The position numbers were made by a program, and so were the translations under genes. Below the pieces are notes generated by a model. That model made no database searches and was not told the origin of the DNA. It was given only the letters and a program-made list of their open reading frames with translations. Below are positions 59,933 to 64,000 of a stretch of 64,000 nt of DNA, piece after piece (within the stretch, counting starts at the first letter, position 1; the number at the start of each line of letters is the position of its first letter). The DNA is from Treponema sp. (lineage in GTDB: Bacteria; Spirochaetota; Spirochaetia; Treponematales; Treponemataceae), in assembly GCA_016286365.1 (NCBI GenBank), contig JAEESN010000010.1, forward strand, positions 1 to 64,000. Reading direction: 5' to 3'.

Positions 59933-61500
59933 TTATTCTTATCGTTCTCCTTTATAGATTCAAAAATCGCATTTTCAAGTTCAGGGTTGTCGGGTTTTTC
60001 ATCTGTTGCAGGAATTGCCTGAGCCTTTTTCTGCTGAACTTCTACCTCTGCCTGCTGAATCGAAAGTTCCATATTTATTTTTGCTTCGATGCTCGAGCTG
60101 TCTATTTCCAGTGCTTTACGGAAATATTCGGTTGCCTCTTCGAACCGTCCGCTTTTATGTGCAATAATTCCCGCATTATAAAAAGCCGCATATCGAACAG
60201 AATCCAGAGCGTTTTCCGAAATCTGAGAATATTTTTCCATTGCCGCTTCGTTTTCTTCGAGCTTTGAATAAGCCGTACCTAAATCAAAAAGCGAAAAATT
60301 GTATACAACGGCATTTCCTTCTTCCTGAGCATTCATCGCTACATCAAGATAGCAGGAAACCGCATGACTGTATTGTTTTTGATTAAATGCATAAGAGCCT
60401 TTAAGAATCTTTGTTGTATCGGACGAACATCCTGTAAAAAGCATGAAAGTACAGAAGATGATGACAAGGGATGCCGTATGCTGGGCTTCTGGAATAAATC
60501 TTGAAACATCAAACTCTGTGATTACGAATCCGGCCGCAAAAAGAATTACCGCAAGAATCAAAAAGAGTTTATATCGCGGAACAGATTTTTCTTCGTAAGA
60601 AAGAGTCTGAACATCATTTTTAGAAATCTGAGACAAAAGCGTAATTGCAGAACCTTTTTCTATCGAGTCAATGTAATTTACCTGAGTCTGATTCTTAAAA
60701 TAGCTTAAGTTCTTAACTGCACTTTCGATTGTTTCTTTTATCTTCTGTGAACGAAGCGCCGATTTAATATGAGTTTTTCCGTCTCCGGCAAGGATGTCTG
60801 TTTCTGTTTCGTTTCCAAATCCGATTATTGTTACAGGCACTCCCGACTTAAGACATTCAATCAGGGCATTCTTAAGATGATTATCTGTTTCTTCACCGTC
60901 TGTAAAAACCCAGATTCTTCCGGCTGTAGCATAATTTGCCGGGAAAGATTCTTTTGCCTTTAAAATTCCTTTTCCAAGGCTGGAACCAGGGGTCGTCATC
61001 AAAGAAGGAGAAAGAACATCTAAAAGAGATTCTATCATCGCATAATCTTCTGTGATCGGAATAGCAGTAACGCCATCGCCCTTTGCAAGAACAACAGAAA
61101 CCGGGATTCCCTGCATCTTACCAATCATCTTTTTTGCATAAATTGATGCTGCCCTTAATCTTGTTACGCCCCTTGGGCCGTCTTTAGCAAGCATACTGTT
61201 GGAAATATCAAAAACAAAACTCACAGCAGAGCCGTTTTTCTGAACAGGAACAAGGTCTGTCCCCCATGATATTTTTGCATAAGAAAGGATGAGCATAGCC
61301 CAGGCAATTATAAAAAGCACGGATTTAATGCGAGTCATCTTTCCAAACTTAAACAATCTTTTTTTCTTGTTATTTGTTCCCTGAATGGAAAAATTTTTTT
61401 CTACCGCAACAGAGTTTTTTCTGTTCTTTATAAATGTGATGAATATAATCGGTATAATCAGAAGAAGGGCAAATAATACATAAGGTCTTTCACAATTCAT
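59881..61500 (-). CDS. BatB-type VWA protein fused to TPR repeats (BatB-BatC)
   Basis: 539 residues. Two N-terminal spans (residues 8-24, 55-75), then a VWA domain with MIDAS DISNSMLAKD at about residue 95 and VFTDGEETDNH. A third span near 320 precedes a predicted lipobox-like TGCSSDTT and about three TPR units (residues 365-480; SFNQKQYSHAVSCYLDVAMN, YNAGIIAHKSGRFEEATEYF). In many bacteria BatB and BatC are separate; here they are one chain. Ends with an acidic tail. Confidence 0.85.
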   Translation of the reverse strand: MNCERPYVLFALLLIIPIIFITFIKNRKNSVAVEKNFSIQGTNNKKKRLFKFGKMTRIKSVLFIIAWAMLILSYAKISWGTDLVPVQKNGSAVSFVFDISNSMLAKDGPRGVTRLRAASIYAKKMIGKMQGIPVSVVLAKGDGVTAIPITEDYAMIESLLDVLSPSLMTTPGSSLGKGILKAKESFPANYATAGRIWVFTDGEETDNHLKNALIECLKSGVPVTIIGFGNETETDILAGDGKTHIKSALRSQKIKETIESAVKNLSYFKNQTQVNYIDSIEKGSAITLLSQISKNDVQTLSYEEKSVPRYKLFLILAVILFAAGFVITEFDVSRFIPEAQHTASLVIIFCTFMLFTGCSSDTTKILKGSYAFNQKQYSHAVSCYLDVAMNAQEEGNAVVYNFSLFDLGTAYSKLEENEAAMEKYSQISENALDSVRYAAFYNAGIIAHKSGRFEEATEYFRKALEIDSSSIEAKINMELSIQQAEVEVQQKKAQAIPATDEKPDNPELENAIFESIKENDKNKWKSSESTSEQNLAGDY

Positions 61501-61509
61501 ATCTTCCTC

Positions 61510-62511
61510 CTACACAATCTCGTTCAAAAACAGCCGCTTGATTACCCAGGCTGCCGAAATAAACAGGATTGCCCAGAAAAGGAATTTGTCGTAAAGCTGT
61601 TCCTTTACAATCCTGTAAGTAAAATTCTGAACTACATTTTCTTTTTTAGTAACGTTATCTATAACCTTAATCAGTTCATCAGATGTTTTAACTTCAAAAT
61701 ATCTTCCGTCTGCAAGGCTTGCAATTTTTCTTAAAGACGCCGAATTAAAGTTAGAATTATAATCACCGTATTTAATTGTTCCGGCAACAGGGTCTTCGTA
61801 TTCAAAATGAACGTTTCCCTTAGAACCAATTCCGACTACATAAATAGTGATGTTTTTAGACTTTGCAAGGTTTGCCGCAGTTTCCGGGTGAATTGTTCCG
61901 CCGTTATTTTCTCCGTCTGTAAGAAGAATTATACATTTGTTCGGTGCGCTCGAAGTTGCAAGGTGATAAACCGCTGTACTGAGCCCGTCACCAATAGAAG
62001 AATTTTCACCAAGAATACCGATTTTAATTTCCGAAAGCCTTTTAATTACAGCCTGATGGTCGGTTGTCGGAGGTACAAAAACAGAGGCATCGCTTCCAAA
62101 AACAACAATTCCAACCCTTATACCATCGTTTTCGTTTATGATGTTCACAATCGTATTTTTTGCAGCATCTATTCTGGAATATCCGTTTATATCGCTTGCA
62201 GACATCGATGGACTTGAATCGAGTACAAAAACAACATCGGTACCAAGAGATGTATAAACCTTTTCCTGATGCGAAATCACAGGATCAGAAAGGGCCAGGA
62301 TTGCAAAAACAAAGCCCGCAATTACACAAACCTTAGAGATTTTAGAAAGGATGAGTTGAGCTTTACCTTCCCACACAAATGGCTTTCCACCCCAGTCCGA
62401 AAGAACAGCAGGGAAAGAAATTCTTGAAAAGAGCTTGAGCTTTCTTAAAATATATAAAAGAGGAATTATGAGGAAAAGTAAGAACGTAAGCGGGTTCTGA
62501 AAATCAGGCAT
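61510..62511 (-). CDS. BatA-type VWA membrane protein
   Basis: 333 residues. N-terminal span (LTFLLFLIIPLLYILRKL) and a second near residue 60, then a VWA domain with MIDAS DSSPSMSASD, DAAKNTIVNIINENDG and ILLTDGENNGG. C-terminal span KFLFWAILFISAAWVI. This is the BatA layout (TM-TM-VWA-TM). It overlaps the upstream gene by 8 nt and lies 9 nt before batB, so the operon is translationally coupled. Confidence 0.9.
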   Translation of the reverse strand: MPDFQNPLTFLLFLIIPLLYILRKLKLFSRISFPAVLSDWGGKPFVWEGKAQLILSKISKVCVIAGFVFAILALSDPVISHQEKVYTSLGTDVVFVLDSSPSMSASDINGYSRIDAAKNTIVNIINENDGIRVGIVVFGSDASVFVPPTTDHQAVIKRLSEIKIGILGENSSIGDGLSTAVYHLATSSAPNKCIILLTDGENNGGTIHPETAANLAKSKNITIYVVGIGSKGNVHFEYEDPVAGTIKYGDYNSNFNSASLRKIASLADGRYFEVKTSDELIKVIDNVTKKENVVQNFTYRIVKEQLYDKFLFWAILFISAAWVIKRLFLNEIV

Positions 62512-63433
62512 TGCTTTCTTCCTCCTCTGGAATTGTAACTTCCTCTGTCTCGAGTATTTCTATTGCATTTAAAAGGCGGCTTATGAGCTGTTCCTTTTCG
62601 CCGCTTTCAAAAGAAACTTCGTTACTGTAGCGCACATAGTCTGTACGGATGAATACACCTGTAATATCGATGCAGGCCGGAACCTTCTTCTGCGAAATCA
62701 TGTTGTTTGTAGCTTCGTAAAAACTCTTGAGGATTTCCGAAGAAACCTTTTTTGTAAAAGGATAGTCAAAACGGAATTCCAGATAAGAGCGCATGATGTT
62801 CTGAAGGCTCATAGAGACCTCATTGTCCGGCATTTTTGTATTCTGTTTGATTTTCATGAGGGCTCTGAACGTCTGCTTTTTATTTTTGTTGTAACGCCAC
62901 ATAAGGAGCCTGTTTCTGAAGAAGAACGAAACCTTGTGACGTTTGATAATCAGCCTTACTAAAAGAATAATGAACAAAACTAAAAAGATGATTGCCCCGT
63001 AAAGTTTATATGTAGTTCCCGGTAAAAGAAGAGGCGCATGCATGTCGCGGATTGTCGAAATTGACTGAGTCTCCGTGATGGAAACAATCTCTACCGGCAA
63101 AAATTTTACCATGTAAGTTTCGGCCTCGCAGTTCAATGCAAAGCCAATATCGTAATCAGGAAGCTGTATTTTTCCTGTGTGCCATGCGTTTAATGTAACG
63201 ACCAGCGTATACTGATTATAATTTCCCGATTCAATCGTTATTTTTTTGATGTCGTATTCAAGACTTGCAAGCTCGCCTGCAAAACAATCTTTAGAAAGTT
63301 CCATTGCACCTTTTTCTGCAACTCCGTTCCTGATTCCTGCAGAATCGCTTTCGAAGGTACATCGAATTTCTGCTCGGTCACCAATGTAAACCTGGCGCGG
63401 AAGTAAAATCTGTTCTGTCTTTAAGTAAACCAT
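62504..63433 (-). CDS. Bat-operon membrane protein of unknown function
   Basis: 309 residues. The N-terminal half is extracytoplasmic and beta-rich (VYLKTEQILLPRQVYIGDRA, NQYTLVVTLNAWHTGKIQLP) without an obvious signal. One strong span (residues 145-163; AIIFLVLFIILLVRLIIK) is followed by a cytoplasmic, helix-rich, charged tail (FRALMKIKQNTKMPDNEVSM). It occupies the place where other genomes have a DUF4381-like or BatD-like gene between DUF58 and BatA. Both neighbours overlap or lie within 4 nt. Family not identified. Confidence 0.75.
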   Translation of the reverse strand: MVYLKTEQILLPRQVYIGDRAEIRCTFESDSAGIRNGVAEKGAMELSKDCFAGELASLEYDIKKITIESGNYNQYTLVVTLNAWHTGKIQLPDYDIGFALNCEAETYMVKFLPVEIVSITETQSISTIRDMHAPLLLPGTTYKLYGAIIFLVLFIILLVRLIIKRHKVSFFFRNRLLMWRYNKNKKQTFRALMKIKQNTKMPDNEVSMSLQNIMRSYLEFRFDYPFTKKVSSEILKSFYEATNNMISQKKVPACIDITGVFIRTDYVRYSNEVSFESGEKEQLISRLLNAIEILETEEVTIPEEEESNA

Positions 63434-63436
63434 CCT

Positions 63437-64000
63437 TTACCCCTGCTTTGCCGCCATAAAGATTGAATTTAATAACTGTAATGGCTCGCCTGTTGTGTCC
63501 AGCGTAGCAGCATAAACACCGTGCTTCATACAGTAATCCTGAAATTCTTTTAAACTCTTTTCGTTCTGAGCCTTCCATTCCCTCTGGAAATTTTCTGCGC
63601 TGGAAGGAAGTATGATTGTTTCTCCTGTTTCGCAGTCTGTAAAAGGAACCGAACCAAGGCGTGGAAGTTCTTCGTCCATTTTATCCTGAATACGGATTGC
63701 AATTACGTCGTTTTCGTGTGCGAGCGTTACCATTGGCTTTTGCCAATCAACGGAACGGAAATCAGAAAGGATTATGACCATAGACCTCTTCGTAAGCATC
63801 TTAGCCGCACCCTTGATTGCATTACTTAAAACAGACCCCTGCACCTTGTTTTCCGGAACCTTATCCAGATGAGTGAGCACAAGCATGGTTCGTTCACGAC
63901 CAAGCTGTGGATTGCATGAAAAATGAATTTCTCCGTCGAAGAATACGGCTCCAAGCGGACAGTTATTCATCTCGGCCGCAATTGTCAAAAGTGCTGCTGT
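63437..64000 (-). CDS. DUF58 protein, C-terminal part (cut by window edge)
   Basis: At least 188 codons are open to the right edge. The reading continues in frame beyond the TTG at 63988 (TAALTIAAEMNNCPLGAVFF), so the true start lies outside. DUF58 features seen are the RERTMLVLTHLDK segment, SMVIILSDFRSVDWQKPMV (VWA-like DxR) and the ending ATLDTTGEPLQLLNSIF. DUF58 proteins open Bat operons, next to a MoxR-type AAA ATPase that would lie upstream. Confidence 0.85.
   Translation of the reverse strand, partial: TAALLTIAAEMNNCPLGAVFFDGEIHFSCNPQLGRERTMLVLTHLDKVPENKVQGSVLSNAIKGAAKMLTKRSMVIILSDFRSVDWQKPMVTLAHENDVIAIRIQDKMDEELPRLGSVPFTDCETGETIILPSSAENFQREWKAQNEKSLKEFQDYCMKHGVYAATLDTTGEPLQLLNSIFMAAKQG

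Noticed and set aside
1..64000. tRNA or rRNA genes
   Set aside because: No T-arm GTTC-A-pattern with flanking cloverleaf or rRNA-like sequence was noticed; the GGTTC runs at 46200-46430 belong to the repeat elements.

Overview
The window looks like chromosome of a fermentative, host-associated (rumen or gut type) spirochaete, most likely a Treponema. This is inferred from gene content and low G+C, not from a marker comparison. Supporting signs are many outer-envelope lipoproteins and TPR/SH3 proteins, a Bat (VWA/TPR) operon downstream of DUF58, plant-polysaccharide catabolism (GH94, two GH43, CE1-type esterase, LplABC-type sugar importer), and AT-rich spacers. No rRNA or tRNA gene, prophage, CRISPR array or transposase was seen.

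Layout: 1-5 kb holds a partial TrmH-like gene, a methyltransferase, a TetR/CPBP-protease pair behind two palindromic operators, a MATE exporter and an orphan iorB. 5-10 kb is an acyl/aryl-CoA module: a long-chain acyl-CoA ligase, then paaK, an ACT-domain protein and a DUF362/ferredoxin protein. With iorB this suggests arylacetate to aromatic 2-oxoacid interconversion. 10-15 kb has prfA-prmC and a cellobiose phosphorylase. 15-30 kb is mostly housekeeping: a DUF4160/DUF2442 pair, fructosamine kinase, exodeoxyribonuclease III, a Na/Pi transporter, phosphoesterase, MBL hydrolase, a helicase-less DbpA RNA-binding protein, ClpP, a LacI regulator and RlpA. 30-36 kb carries TraB, TPR, a membrane protein ending in an L7/L12-like domain, and EttA.

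36-45.6 kb is a hemicellulose-utilisation locus. It contains two esterases, two GH43 enzymes and a binding protein with two permeases, with matching LacI-type palindromes (GTTAAACGTTWWAC) in its two control regions. 45.6-46.55 kb has no gene but holds a family of structured repeats with a constant 19-nt loop, constant internal loops and stems whose sequence changes while pairing is kept. This is the most novel-looking part of the window. A 16-nt trace of the same family lies inside the coding linker of an ABC-F gene at 49.97 kb.

46.5-58.5 kb has adk, argD, an ABC-F ATPase, an SH3 lipoprotein, a REC-STAS-REC regulator, a PHP phosphatase, a DksA-type protein, infA, tyrS, a DnaJ protein and an Smr protein. 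58.5-64 kb is the Bat operon, read on the minus strand and cut at the right edge inside DUF58.

Two regulatory habits recur. Several genes have a TATAAT-like box only 6-18 nt before the start codon and no Shine-Dalgarno, so short-leader or leaderless mRNAs are predicted. Intrinsic terminators also sit directly against the next gene's start, as at prmC and the carboxylesterase.
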